A DNA stretch of 64,000 nt, taken from positions 270,911 through 334,910 of the forward strand of contig CAVPWU010000011.1 in assembly GCA_963709665.1 (NCBI GenBank), read 5' to 3'. Both the position numbers and the translations under genes were made by a program. Below are positions 8,010 to 15,693 of the stretch, piece by piece; position 1 is the stretch's first letter, and the number at the start of each line of letters is the position of its first letter. The notes under the pieces were generated by a model. It made no database searches. It was not told where the DNA came from and was given only the letters and a program-made list of their open reading frames with translations. The DNA is from DASZIT01 sp963709665 (GTDB lineage: Bacteria; Actinomycetota; Acidimicrobiia; Acidimicrobiales; RAAP-2).

Positions 8010-8694
8010 GGGTCCGTCGACCGGTCACGGTGTGGGGGGTCAGGCGCACCAGGACCTCCAGTGCCCCACCCGGCCAGGGCTCGACGGCGAGGGACTCCAC
8101 CTGGACCCGCTCGATCGGATCGGCGACCAGGCGGCCGTGCCCGGTGATCAGCACGCTCCATCCCTCCGTCAGGGCGTCATCCAACCGGTCGACCTCGAAC
8201 GACAGGTCCTCGGGCGCGGCGTCGGCGCCGACCAGGTGATCGAGTACCGACGCCCCGGTGGCGGTCCGGAAGATGATGTCCCCCTCGAAGACCCGGAAGT
8301 TGACCGGCCAGGCGACCGGTCCCCGCTCATCGGTGAAGACGATCCGCCCGACCCCGCCGGGGGCCACCAGGGCGGTGCACTCATCGACGGTCAGCTCACG
8401 GATCGACGGCCGTCCCGGAGGTCGGTGACGACCCGGGGGGTACCCCGCCTCCCCGCCGGTCGGATCGCCGACCCCGCCGGTCAGATCATCGATCGGAACG
8501 TCCAGGGCGTCGGAGAGTCGCCACAGGCCGGCCCTCGAGGGCTGCAGGCATCGACTGGACTCCAGCGCCCGGAGGTGGTTGGGGCTCATGCCCGCACGGG
8601 CGGCCAGGCCCTCGACGGTGAGCCCCCGTGCCCGCCGGCGCTCCCCCACCCTGCGACCGAGGTCGCCGCCACCGGTCACGACCCCCATGCTCAC
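7996..8694 (-). CDS. HTH (XRE-type)-PPOX-fold fusion protein
   Basis: About 232 residues. Residues ~10-70 are a Cro/C1-type helix-turn-helix (GERRRARGLTVEGLAARAGM, then SPNHLRALESSRC). After a Gly/Pro-rich linker, residues ~95-225 form a pyridoxamine-5'-phosphate-oxidase-like split barrel (ELTVDECTALVAPGGVGRIV, FTDERGPVAWPVNFRV, GWSVLITGHGRLV). PPOX barrels bind FMN, F420 or heme; which ligand applies is unknown. The fusion suggests a DNA-binding sensor of a redox cofactor, but that is inference. Start GTG 8694 has GGAGGG five bases upstream and overlaps the universal-stress gene stop as GTGA; an ATG two codons later is the alternative. Confidence 0.82.
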   Translation of the reverse strand: MSMGVVTGGGDLGRRVGERRRARGLTVEGLAARAGMSPNHLRALESSRCLQPSRAGLWRLSDALDVPIDDLTGGVGDPTGGEAGYPPGRHRPPGRPSIRELTVDECTALVAPGGVGRIVFTDERGPVAWPVNFRVFEGDIIFRTATGASVLDHLVGADAAPEDLSFEVDRLDDALTEGWSVLITGHGRLVADPIERVQVESLAVEPWPGGALEVLVRLTPHTVTGRRTHGDR

Positions 8695-9668
8695 GACGAC
8701 CCTCCGTGCAGGCGGAGGACCGACGTCGGAGCCTCCCCGGACGGCTCCCGATCGCCGCTGACGGCGTCGGCCAGCGATCGCTCCACCGACGCCACCGGCG
8801 GTCGGATGATGACCACCGCGCCACTGGCGTGACGGGCGCACTGGTGGGCCACCGAACCGAGGAGGGCTTCGCGGAAGGTCCCGTGGCCACCCGATCCGAG
8901 GACCAGGAGGTCGGCGCCGCCAGATGCGTCGAGGAGGGAGGGGACGACGGGGCCGAAGTGGGCCACGGCGTGGAACGGGACGTCCGGGGCCCACCGGTCC
9001 CGGGATGCGTTGGCACCGTCGACCAGCTCCTGACCGGCGGCCTCGAAACCCTCGGTCGGACCCAGCACGAAGGCGCCGATCGGAGGGTACTGCCAGGCGT
9101 AGATGGCCTCCACCGACGCGGAACGGATCCTCGCCTCGTCGAGCGCCCAGTGGAGGGCGAGGGAGGAGTCGAACGACCCGTCGATCCCGACCACCAGGTG
9201 GGGGGGGCGCTGCCCGGGGAGCTGGTCCGGACCCTCGGAGACCACCACCACCGGGCAGTACGAGTACTGGATGCACTGATCGCTGACCGAGCCCAGGAGC
9301 AGGCCCTGGAAGCCACCGACGCCACGGGCTCCCACCACCAGAAGGTCGGCGGACCGGCTCGCCTCGGTGAGGACGGCGGCCGGGGCCCGCTCCACCACCT
9401 CGGCCCGGGCCAGCACCTCGGGGTTACGGGTGGCGACCAGCGCGGCAGCGTCGTCCACCACCGCCTGGCCGGCGGTCACCCCGGTGGCGTCGGCCTCGTA
9501 CCAGGGAGGGAGGTGCCGGGGGGGCCGGCTCTCGGCGAACAGGATCCGGAGCAGCGAGCCGCGCCGGGCCGCCTCGTCACAGGCCCAGTTCACCGCCAGG
9601 CGCGACTGGTCGGATCCGTCGACCCCCACCACGATGGTGCTCGTCCTGCTGTTGGCATCCTCCGGCAT
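8691..9668 (-). CDS. Tandem universal stress protein
   Basis: 325 residues with two Usp domains (~10-145 and ~155-295). Each opens with the strand/loop VVGVDGS or VVGIDGS and ends with the ATP-binding G-2x-G-9x-G-S pattern: GARGVGGFQGLLLGS and GSGGHGTFREALLGS, so both halves may bind ATP. Mycobacterial tandem Usps of this type are DosR-regulon members linked to growth arrest. It lies 29 bp downstream of a 52-codon gene behind a DosR-like box and overlaps the HTH-PPOX gene. A second tandem Usp lies at 12241. Confidence 0.92.
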   Translation of the reverse strand: MPEDANSRTSTIVVGVDGSDQSRLAVNWACDEAARRGSLLRILFAESRPPRHLPPWYEADATGVTAGQAVVDDAAALVATRNPEVLARAEVVERAPAAVLTEASRSADLLVVGARGVGGFQGLLLGSVSDQCIQYSYCPVVVVSEGPDQLPGQRPPHLVVGIDGSFDSSLALHWALDEARIRSASVEAIYAWQYPPIGAFVLGPTEGFEAAGQELVDGANASRDRWAPDVPFHAVAHFGPVVPSLLDASGGADLLVLGSGGHGTFREALLGSVAHQCARHASGAVVIIRPPVASVERSLADAVSGDREPSGEAPTSVLRLHGGSS

Positions 9669-9697
9669 GCTGCTCCCTCCGCTCCCCGGGCCGCTGG

Positions 9698-9856
9698 CTA
9701 GCGGGGAACGATCACCTGGACATCGGACCCACGTGCCGACTCGAACTCCCGGCGGGTCATGGCGATGTCGTCGAGGACGTACGGGCTGAGGGTGGCACGG
9801 GCCGACGTCCTGGTGACTCCGGTCTGCTGCGGGTGGTGGCGGGTGGAGCGCTGCAC
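9698..9856 (-). CDS. Small basic protein of unknown function (52 aa)
   Basis: A 52-residue polar, Arg/Thr-rich peptide; its middle reads TLSPYVLDDIAMTRREFE. GTG at 9856 is chosen because AGGAGG stands five bases before it and the DosR-like box 72 bp before it. It is the first gene of the minus-strand chain small protein-Usp-HTH/PPOX-GNAT-ABC ATPase-ABC permease. No family is recognised; it could be a leader peptide, a regulator or a structural dormancy peptide. Confidence 0.6.
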   Translation of the reverse strand: MQRSTRHHPQQTGVTRTSARATLSPYVLDDIAMTRREFESARGSDVQVIVPR

Positions 9857-9927
9857 GGCATCCTCCTGGTTCCGGCGCCCGGTGCGCCTCTCGCCACCCA
9901 TTCCAATCCCGGAGGGCCGATGAGGGT

Positions 9928-9942
9928 AGGGCCGAAAGTCAC
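9928..9942 (-). promoter_or_regulatory. DosR-like box heading the Usp/ABC operon
   Basis: Minus-strand GTGACTTTCGGCCCT matches GGGACTTTNGNCCCT except at position 2. It lies 72 bp upstream of the 52-codon gene and is oriented with transcription of the six-gene chain down to 4695. Confidence 0.7.
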
Positions 9943-10042
9943 GTGCGTGCGACCGCCACCACGGTGGTGCCGAGGTCCCCTCTCCCGGCCCGGCTCCGAA
10001 GGTGCCGCCCGCCGCCGGCCGCCCGGCAGGCAACCGCCGGCT

Positions 10043-10717
10043 TCAGGTGCCGGTGGCGTCGCCCCGCTGCTCGTGGGCGGCCCGCTCGGCCACCCGGGTG
10101 GCGTAGCTGGCCGCCTGGGTCCGCCGCTCCATCCCCAGTTTGGCCAGGAGGTTCGACACGTAGTTCTTCACGGTCTTCTCGGCCAGGAACATGGTGTTGG
10201 CGATCTGGCGGTTGGTCTGACCCTCGGCCACCAGGTCGAGGATCCGGCGCTCCTGGGGGGTGAGTGCGGCCAGGAGCGGGTCCTTCTCGGCCCCGGTGCG
10301 CGCCTGCTCGACGACGCGCTCGACCATGGCGGGGTCGAGCAGCGACTCCCCCCCGGCCACCCGGCGCACGTCGTCGACCAGGCTGCTTCCCCCCACCTGC
10401 TTCAGGATGTAGCCGGAGGCACCGGCCATGACGGCGGCGAACAGCGCCTCGTCATCGGCGTAGGAGGTGAGCATGAGACAGGCGATCTCCGGCTGATCCG
10501 ATCGGATCTCACGGCACACGTCGATCCCGCTACCGTCAGGGAGGCGGACGTCCAGAATGGCCACGTGGGGACGGGTCGGGGGGATCCGGTCCAGGGCCTC
10601 GGCGACGGTCGAGGCCTCGCCCACCACCTCCAGGTCGTCCTGGGACTCGAGGAGGGAGCGGAGGCCGGTGCGGACGATCTCGTGGTCATCGAGAAGGAAG
10701 ATCCGGATGATTTCCAC
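10043..10717 (-). CDS. devR: DosR/DevR-like response regulator (NarL/LuxR family)
   Basis: 224 residues. The receiver domain (~1-120) has acidic residues D10/D11, phospho-acceptor D56 in ILDVRLPDG, the switch Thr in LTSYADD and Lys in GYILKQ. The C-terminal LuxR-type HTH (~150-215) contains TPQERRILDLVAEGQTN and AEKTVKNYVSNLLAKLGM followed by ERRTQAA, which as I recall it is nearly identical to the DNA-recognition region of mycobacterial DevR(DosR). In mycobacteria this regulator activates dormancy genes on hypoxia, NO or CO. Here it is transcribed divergently from its likely kinase rather than in an operon with it. Eight matching DNA sites surround it. Orthology is inferred from motif identity, not from an alignment. 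Confidence 0.9.
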   Translation of the reverse strand: MEIIRIFLLDDHEIVRTGLRSLLESQDDLEVVGEASTVAEALDRIPPTRPHVAILDVRLPDGSGIDVCREIRSDQPEIACLMLTSYADDEALFAAVMAGASGYILKQVGGSSLVDDVRRVAGGESLLDPAMVERVVEQARTGAEKDPLLAALTPQERRILDLVAEGQTNRQIANTMFLAEKTVKNYVSNLLAKLGMERRTQAASYATRVAERAAHEQRGDATGT

Positions 10718-10836
10718 GCCACTCCTCGGTCACCGGCCGACTTCTACTATTTCCCTCGTTGGGACCCCGGAAAGAGGAGTAGCGTACAGGGGACCGGCTG
10801 TCCAGAATGCTAGTCGTTCCGGTCGCTGGAGGTGTT

Positions 10837-11970
10837 GTGCCCTATCACTCCCTCGAAGACCCCGCCAAGCTGCGCCGAGTGCTCGAGGCGACCCTGCTGC
10901 TCGAGGCCGACCTCGACCTCCCCACCCTGCTCCGGCACATCGTCGAGGAGGCCCGGTCGATGACCAACGCCCGCTACGGGGCGCTGGGGGTCCTCGACGA
11001 GGACGGCACGGCGCTGGCGGAGTTCGTGACGGTGGGGATGGGGCCCGAGGAGGAGACCCGGATCGGGGACCGGCCGACCGGGCGGGGCGTGCTGGGCGAA
11101 CTCATCACCGACCCCCGCCCGATGCGGGCGGCCCGGTTGGAGGCCCACCCGTCGAGCTTCGGATTCCCTCCCCACCACCCGCCGATGACCTCGTTCCTCG
11201 GGGTGCCCATCAAGGTGCGGGACGAGGTCTACGGCAACCTCTACCTCACCGACAAGATCGGCTGGTCGGAGTTCACCAGCGACGACGAGGCGCTGATCGG
11301 GGCCCTGGCCGTGGCGGCCGGCATCGCCATCGACAACGCCCGGCTGCACGCCCGGGTGCAGGTGGCGGCCGTCTACGAGGAGCGGGACCGCCTGGCCCGT
11401 GACCTCCACGACACGGTGATCCAGCGACTGTTCGCCATCGGGCTGTCCCTCCAGGGGCTGGTGGCCTCTCCCACCGCCGAGCGCAGCTCCGAACGCCTGA
11501 CCAAGGCCATCTCGGACGTGGACGACACCATCCGACAGGTCCGGACCAGCATCTTCGAACTCGGATCGGACGGATCGAGGCTGGGAACCCGGGACCAGGT
11601 CCTCTCGCTCCTGCAGGAGCTCCGGCCGGTGGTGGGATTCGACATCCGGGCATCCTTCGACGGCCCGATCGACACCGCCGTCACCGACGCCGTCCGCGAT
11701 CACCTGCTGGCCGTCATCCGGGAGGCGGTGACCAACATCGGTCGTCACGCCGAGGCCACCGCCGCCACCGTGACCCTCTCCGCCTCGGCCGGACGCTGCC
11801 GGTTGCAGGTCCGGGACGACGGCTGCGGCCTCCCGGCCGCCGAACGGGGGACCGGACTCGGACTGGGCAACCTCCGTCGCCGGGCGGAGAAGCTCGGCGG
11901 TGAGCTGACCATCGGGCACCCCGACGCCGGGGGGACGGAGCTGATCTGGGACGTGCCCCTCACCCGGTAG
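10837..11970 (+). CDS. devS: DosS/DevS-like GAF histidine kinase
   Basis: About 377 residues. A single GAF domain (~17-168) contains ARYGALGVLDEDG, PTGRGVLGELI and GFPPHHPPM (His113/114), the region where, as recalled, the heme-ligating histidine of mycobacterial DevS lies. It is followed by the HisKA_3 motif ARDLHDTVIQRLF with phospho-acceptor His191, then an HATPase domain (EAVTNIGRHA; DDGCGLP; GLGLGNLRRRAEKLGG). Mycobacterial DosS/DosT have two GAF domains and ~575 residues; this protein keeps only one. Start GTG 10837 has GGAGG four bases upstream; an upstream ATG at 10807 is the alternative. Heme binding and O2/NO/CO sensing are inferred. Confidence 0.88.
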   Translation: MPYHSLEDPAKLRRVLEATLLLEADLDLPTLLRHIVEEARSMTNARYGALGVLDEDGTALAEFVTVGMGPEEETRIGDRPTGRGVLGELITDPRPMRAARLEAHPSSFGFPPHHPPMTSFLGVPIKVRDEVYGNLYLTDKIGWSEFTSDDEALIGALAVAAGIAIDNARLHARVQVAAVYEERDRLARDLHDTVIQRLFAIGLSLQGLVASPTAERSSERLTKAISDVDDTIRQVRTSIFELGSDGSRLGTRDQVLSLLQELRPVVGFDIRASFDGPIDTAVTDAVRDHLLAVIREAVTNIGRHAEATAATVTLSASAGRCRLQVRDDGCGLPAAERGTGLGLGNLRRRAEKLGGELTIGHPDAGGTELIWDVPLTR

Positions 11971-12009
11971 GTGGCCCGGAGCCGGGGCGCCGCCCGGACC
12001 GCGGGCGCC

Positions 12010-12046
12010 GGGGCTTCGGGCCCTCGTCGAAGGGACTTTCGCCCCT
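12010..12046 (+). promoter_or_regulatory. Two tandem DosR-like boxes upstream of the second usp gene
   Basis: GGGGCTTCGGGCCCT (12010-12024, two mismatches) and GGGACTTTCGCCCCT (12032-12046, exact match to GGGACTTTNGNCCCT) lie 22 bp apart centre to centre, about two helical turns, so bound dimers would sit on the same DNA face. They are in the 270-bp gap before the usp gene at 12241, roughly 195 bp from its start, implying a long leader or an unseen promoter between. Confidence 0.75.
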
Positions 12047-12240
12047 GGTGACGGCGGTGGGGCTTCCTTACCGTGCACAGAGGACACGCTCCTGGGGGCC
12101 GCCCGGGGCAGGGAGCCTCGATGTCACTCACCACGGATGGTCCGGCGCCCGAGAAGGCACCGGTCCCGCTGACGTAACGCCACCTGCCGACGGGCTTCAC
12201 CACGCCACACCCAACGCCAGCCGAACGAGAGGACAGCACC

Positions 12241-13191
12241 ATGGCCACACCGACACCTGCAGATGCCGCCGCCGCCACCGGCGGCCGGATCGTGGTGGGC
12301 TTCGACGACTCCGACGGATCCAACCACGCCCTGCGCTGGGCGGCCGTCGAGGCCGGCCGGCGGGGCCTGGCCCTGCGAACCGTCACCGCCCTGGGCCCCG
12401 ACTACGCCTTCCTCGACAAGGGGGAGTTCGAGACCTACGCCGCCGAGGCCGAGAAGCAGGTGGTCGACGCGGTGCACGCGGTCGCCCCGGACCTTCTCGT
12501 CGAGCACCGGGTCGTGCAGGACATGCCGGCGGCGGCGCTCCGGGCGGAGAGCGAGACGGCCGATCTCCTGGTGGTGGGATCGCGGGGTCGCGGGGGGTTC
12601 GTCGGGCTGTTGCTGGGTTCGGTCAGTCGGCAGTGCGTCCATCGCTCCCGATGTCCGGTCGTGGTGGTGCGCCCGGCGGTGCCCCACCCGCAACCGACCG
12701 CCACCGGCTCCGCCGGTCGATTGGCCGAACTCGAGGTTCCGGGGACAGGCTCCCGCCGGATCGTGGTGGGAGTCGACGGATCACCCTCCTCCGATGCCGC
12801 GCTGCGCTGGGCGGCGGACGAGGCCGAGCTCACCGGTGCCACCCTTGAGCCACTCCACAGCTGGGAGTGGTTGACGAGCGCCGGCTGGGCCATCCTCCCC
12901 GCCGACTTCGATCCGCGACATGACGCCCAGACGGTGCTCGACGATGCCATCCGGCCGGTCCGGGCCCTCCACCCCGACCTCGAGATGACCGCCCTGGTGG
13001 CCGAAGGGCAGGCCGCCGAGCTGCTGACCCGGACGTCCGAGGGTGCCGACCTGCTGGTGCTCGGCTCCCGGGGGCACGGCGAGGTGTCCGGCATGGTGCT
13101 GGGCTCGGTCTCCGACTACTGCGCCACCCATGCGCACTCGGCGGTGCTCATCATGCGCGGCAAGGGGTCCGGCGACACGGAGGGGACCTAG
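12241..13191 (+). CDS. Tandem universal stress protein
   Basis: 316 residues, two Usp domains (~14-145 and ~165-310). ATP-type loops are GSRGRGGFVGLLLGS and GSRGHGEVSGMVLGS. The ATG at 12241 follows a GAGAGGAC ribosome site. The gene is preceded by the strongest DosR-like box in the window and followed directly, with no spacer, by an alcohol dehydrogenase gene (stop at 13191, next ATG at 13192), so the two form an operon. Role by family: ATP-binding stress protein supporting survival in growth arrest. Confidence 0.92.
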   Translation: MATPTPADAAAATGGRIVVGFDDSDGSNHALRWAAVEAGRRGLALRTVTALGPDYAFLDKGEFETYAAEAEKQVVDAVHAVAPDLLVEHRVVQDMPAAALRAESETADLLVVGSRGRGGFVGLLLGSVSRQCVHRSRCPVVVVRPAVPHPQPTATGSAGRLAELEVPGTGSRRIVVGVDGSPSSDAALRWAADEAELTGATLEPLHSWEWLTSAGWAILPADFDPRHDAQTVLDDAIRPVRALHPDLEMTALVAEGQAAELLTRTSEGADLLVLGSRGHGEVSGMVLGSVSDYCATHAHSAVLIMRGKGSGDTEGT

Positions 13192-14214
13192 ATGCCTCCG
13201 GGATCGATGCGGGCCTGGGTGGTGGATACTCCCGGGCCTGTCGATTCGAGGCCCCTCCGGAGGGTCGAACGGCCCCTACCGGTGCCGGGACCGGGGCAGG
13301 TCCGGGTCCGGGTCCGGGCCTGCGGCGTGTGCCGCACCGACCTCCACCTGGCCGAGGGCGACCTGGCCCCCAGGCACCCCTCGGTGGTGCCCGGGCACGA
13401 GGTGGTCGGGGTGGTCGACGAGCTCGGGCCCGACAGCGCCCGCTTCCGTGCGGGCGACCGGGTGGGTGTCCCCTGGCTCGGACAGACCTGCGGGGTCTGC
13501 CGGTTCTGTGCGGACGGCCGGGAGAACCTGTGCCTCGAGCCGCGCTTCACCGGTTGGGACGTCGACGGCGGCTACGCCGACTTCGTGGTGGTGGAGGAGG
13601 GCTTCGCCTACGTCATCCCCGACGTCTTCAGCGATCTCGATGCGGCCCCCCTGCTGTGTGCCGGGATCATCGGCTACCGGGCCCTCCGGCGCTCCCAGCT
13701 CCCGGCCGGGGGGCGACTGGGCATCTACGGATTCGGCGGATCGGCACACCTGACCGCCCAGATCGCCATGGCGGAAGGGGCCCGGGTGCACGTGATGACC
13801 CGTGCCCCCGAAGCCCGAGAGCTGGCGCTGGAGCTCGGGGCCGCCAGCGCCGGGGACGCCGACCAGCCACCCCCGGAGCCACTCGACGCCGCCATCCTCT
13901 TCGCCCCGGTGGGCACGCTGGTGCCGCCCGCCCTGGCGGCACTGGATCGCGGCGGGGTGCTGGCCATCGCCGGGATCCACCTGAGCGACATCCCCACCCT
14001 GGACTACCAGCGGCACCTCTTCGAGGAGCGCTCGCTCTGCAGCGTGACCGCCAACACCCGGGTGGACGGCGAGGAGTTCCTGCGGGCCGCCGCCCGGGTC
14101 CCGGTGCGGGTGTCGGCGGTGCCGTACGAGTTCGAGGAGGCCGACCGGGCGCTGTCCGACCTGGCCCATGACCGGGTGAACGGAGCCGCCGTGCTGGTCA
14201 GCCCGACGAACTAG
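13192..14214 (+). CDS. Zinc-dependent alcohol dehydrogenase family protein
   Basis: 340 residues of the MDR superfamily. Catalytic zinc site CGVCRTDLHL with GHEVVG; structural zinc loop CGVCRFCADGRENLC. The nucleotide-binding segment is GIYGFGGSAHLTAQIA, altered from the usual GxGxxG (GFGGSA). The ATG at 13192 has GGAGGGG six bases upstream, overlapping the usp stop. Cotranscribed with usp, so presumably induced with it. It differs substantially from the other adh at 662. The stop overlaps the first base of the next DosR-like box. Confidence 0.9.
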   Translation: MPPGSMRAWVVDTPGPVDSRPLRRVERPLPVPGPGQVRVRVRACGVCRTDLHLAEGDLAPRHPSVVPGHEVVGVVDELGPDSARFRAGDRVGVPWLGQTCGVCRFCADGRENLCLEPRFTGWDVDGGYADFVVVEEGFAYVIPDVFSDLDAAPLLCAGIIGYRALRRSQLPAGGRLGIYGFGGSAHLTAQIAMAEGARVHVMTRAPEARELALELGAASAGDADQPPPEPLDAAILFAPVGTLVPPALAALDRGGVLAIAGIHLSDIPTLDYQRHLFEERSLCSVTANTRVDGEEFLRAAARVPVRVSAVPYEFEEADRALSDLAHDRVNGAAVLVSPTN

Positions 14215-14228
14215 GGTCTTTCGGCCCT
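14214..14228 (+). promoter_or_regulatory. DosR-like box upstream of PPOX gene
   Basis: GGGTCTTTCGGCCCT differs from GGGACTTTNGNCCCT only at position 4. It begins on the last base of the adh stop codon and ends 26 bp before the PPOX start, in the direction of transcription. The short distance leaves little room for a conventional promoter, so a leaderless or short-leader transcript is likely if the site works. Confidence 0.65.
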
Positions 14229-14254
14229 GCTGGCCGGCCGGGGCGGCGGTCAGG

Positions 14255-14710
14255 ATGGGTCGGGTGGCACATCCAGGTGATCCGAACAAGACGTCCCTGT
14301 CCCGGGACGAGTGTCTCTCCCGACTGACGTCCGTCCCGGTGGGTCGGATCAGCGTGAGCATCGACGCCCTGCCGGTGATCCTCCCGATCCACTTCGCCGT
14401 GGGCGACGACTCGGTGCTCATCCAGACCGTCCGCGACACCAAGCTCGACCTGGCGGCGGCCCACTCGGTGGTGGCCTTCCAGGCCGACGCGCCGGAGCCG
14501 GAAGGGGGCTGGTGGAGCGTGCTGCTGCAGGGCATCGCCAACCCGGTGGGGGATGACGAGCTCCGAAAGTGGGCGGGGTCCCTGACACCCTGGCCGGGGT
14601 CCGATGCCCGATCCCCGACCCGGATGCTGCGCATCGGTACGGGCGCCATGCGGGGATGGTCCTTCGGAGCCATCGACATGAGGCTCCAGTCAGGACAGGG
14701 CTCCACCTGA
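14255..14710 (+). CDS. Pyridoxamine 5'-phosphate oxidase-fold (PPOX) flavin/F420-binding protein
   Basis: 151 residues. A compact split-barrel: the entry segment LSRDECLSRLTSVPVGRISV, then ALPVILPIHFAVGDD, then HSVVAFQADAP, ending with an Arg-rich strand. This matches the small 'pyridoxamine 5'-phosphate oxidase family' proteins common in mycobacterial DosR regulons, which mostly lack true pyridoxamine oxidase activity. The ligand may be F420 or flavin; unknown. The start is ATG 14255 or GTG 14264; neither has a strong ribosome site. It has its own DosR-like box. Confidence 0.8.
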   Translation: MGRVAHPGDPNKTSLSRDECLSRLTSVPVGRISVSIDALPVILPIHFAVGDDSVLIQTVRDTKLDLAAAHSVVAFQADAPEPEGGWWSVLLQGIANPVGDDELRKWAGSLTPWPGSDARSPTRMLRIGTGAMRGWSFGAIDMRLQSGQGST

Positions 14711-15044
14711 GTGGACCCTGGGGCCTCCGGTGATCGGTCGCCCTGCGGCAGGCTCCGGAAGGCCCCGCCATCCTCACCCGGGTCACGACACCGGCGCGCC
14801 CATCGGGCCCCCCCCCGGCAACGCGCGCGCCCTCCTACGCGCCTCCCTGTCGGCGCCTCTCCCCTACGCGCGCCTTCCCACGCGCCCCTGCATCCTCGCC
14901 GTCGGGTCGGCGATCGGGTGCGGTGACGTCCTTCGGACGGCCCGGAAGGTTGGGACCTTAGGCCCTGCCCGTCCGGAATCGTGAAGCGCAGGATGAAGGA
15001 AAGCGTCTGCCACGGTGGCAGCGCCCTACCAAAGGGAGTCGGGC
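14711..15044 (+). promoter_or_regulatory. 334-bp gap with DosR-like box (14952-14966) before membrane-protein gene
   Basis: The box GGGACCTTAGGCCCT (14952-14966) matches the DosR consensus except at position 6 and lies 78 bp upstream of the ATG at 15045. About 26 bp before it is a weaker palindrome GTCCTTCGGAC (14929-14939). The middle of the gap (14820-14895) is a run of CGCGC-rich segments repeating TACGCGC/CACGCGC with no reading frame I would support. A ribosome site AAGGGAG lies at 15032-15038. Confidence 0.65.
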
Positions 15045-15665
15045 ATGAACCGCAAACTTTTCGACGTGCTGGCCAGCCTCATCGGCGTGGCCATGGTGGT
15101 CGTCCTGCTCGTCGCAGGCGGACTGCTCATGTGGGGCTACAGCTTCGCCAACTCGAGCGTGCACAGCCAGCTGGCCCAACAGCAGATCACCTTTCCCACC
15201 AAGGCGGAGTTCGCACAGGCCAAGGTGGGTGGCGAGATCGAGCCGGTGATGATCCCCTACCTCGAGAAGTACGCCGGTCAGCAGCTGACCACCGGCCAGC
15301 AGGCTGAGGCGTACGCCGACCACTTCATCGCCTACCACCTCCAGGAGATCGGTGGCGGCCAGACCTACGCCCAGCTCTCCTCCGCCGCCCTGGCCCTGCC
15401 CAAGGGCTCCCCCGCCTACACGGCGGCCGAGGCCAAGGCACAGACGGTGTTCCAGGGGACCACCCTGCGGGGCCTGCTCCTGGAGGCCTATGCCTTCTGG
15501 ATGATCGGGCAGATCGCCCTGATCGCCGGGATCGCCGCCTTCGTCCTCGCCGGGCTGATGGCCCTGCTGGTCGGCATCGGGTTCTGGCACGCCCGGAAGA
15601 CCGAGGAGACCGACGAGCTGCTGGTGCACGGCACCACCGTCGACAAGGTGCTGGTGGACGCCTGA
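15045..15665 (+). CDS. Two-helix membrane protein of unknown function
   Basis: About 206 residues. A first hydrophobic helix near 6-32 (LASLIGVAMVVVLLVAGGLL), an external domain of ~110 residues rich in Gln/Ala (QQQITFPTKAEFAQAKVG; YLEKYAGQQLTTGQQAEAYA), then one or two helices near 150-185 (IGQIALIAGIAAFVLAGLM) and a short cytoplasmic tail. No enzyme motif is visible. ATG 15045 is chosen over upstream starts because AAGGGAG precedes it by six bases. The DosR-like box upstream makes it a probable regulon member. It is a single-gene unit ending at a strong hairpin. Confidence 0.75.
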   Translation: MNRKLFDVLASLIGVAMVVVLLVAGGLLMWGYSFANSSVHSQLAQQQITFPTKAEFAQAKVGGEIEPVMIPYLEKYAGQQLTTGQQAEAYADHFIAYHLQEIGGGQTYAQLSSAALALPKGSPAYTAAEAKAQTVFQGTTLRGLLLEAYAFWMIGQIALIAGIAAFVLAGLMALLVGIGFWHARKTEETDELLVHGTTVDKVLVDA

Positions 15666-15693
15666 GCCCACCGACTCCGGACCACGGAGCAAC

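Noticed and set aside
10755..10771. Possible ninth DosR box in the dosR/dosS gap (GGGACCCCGGAAAG)
   Set aside because: Only the GGGAC half matches; the CCCT half is absent.
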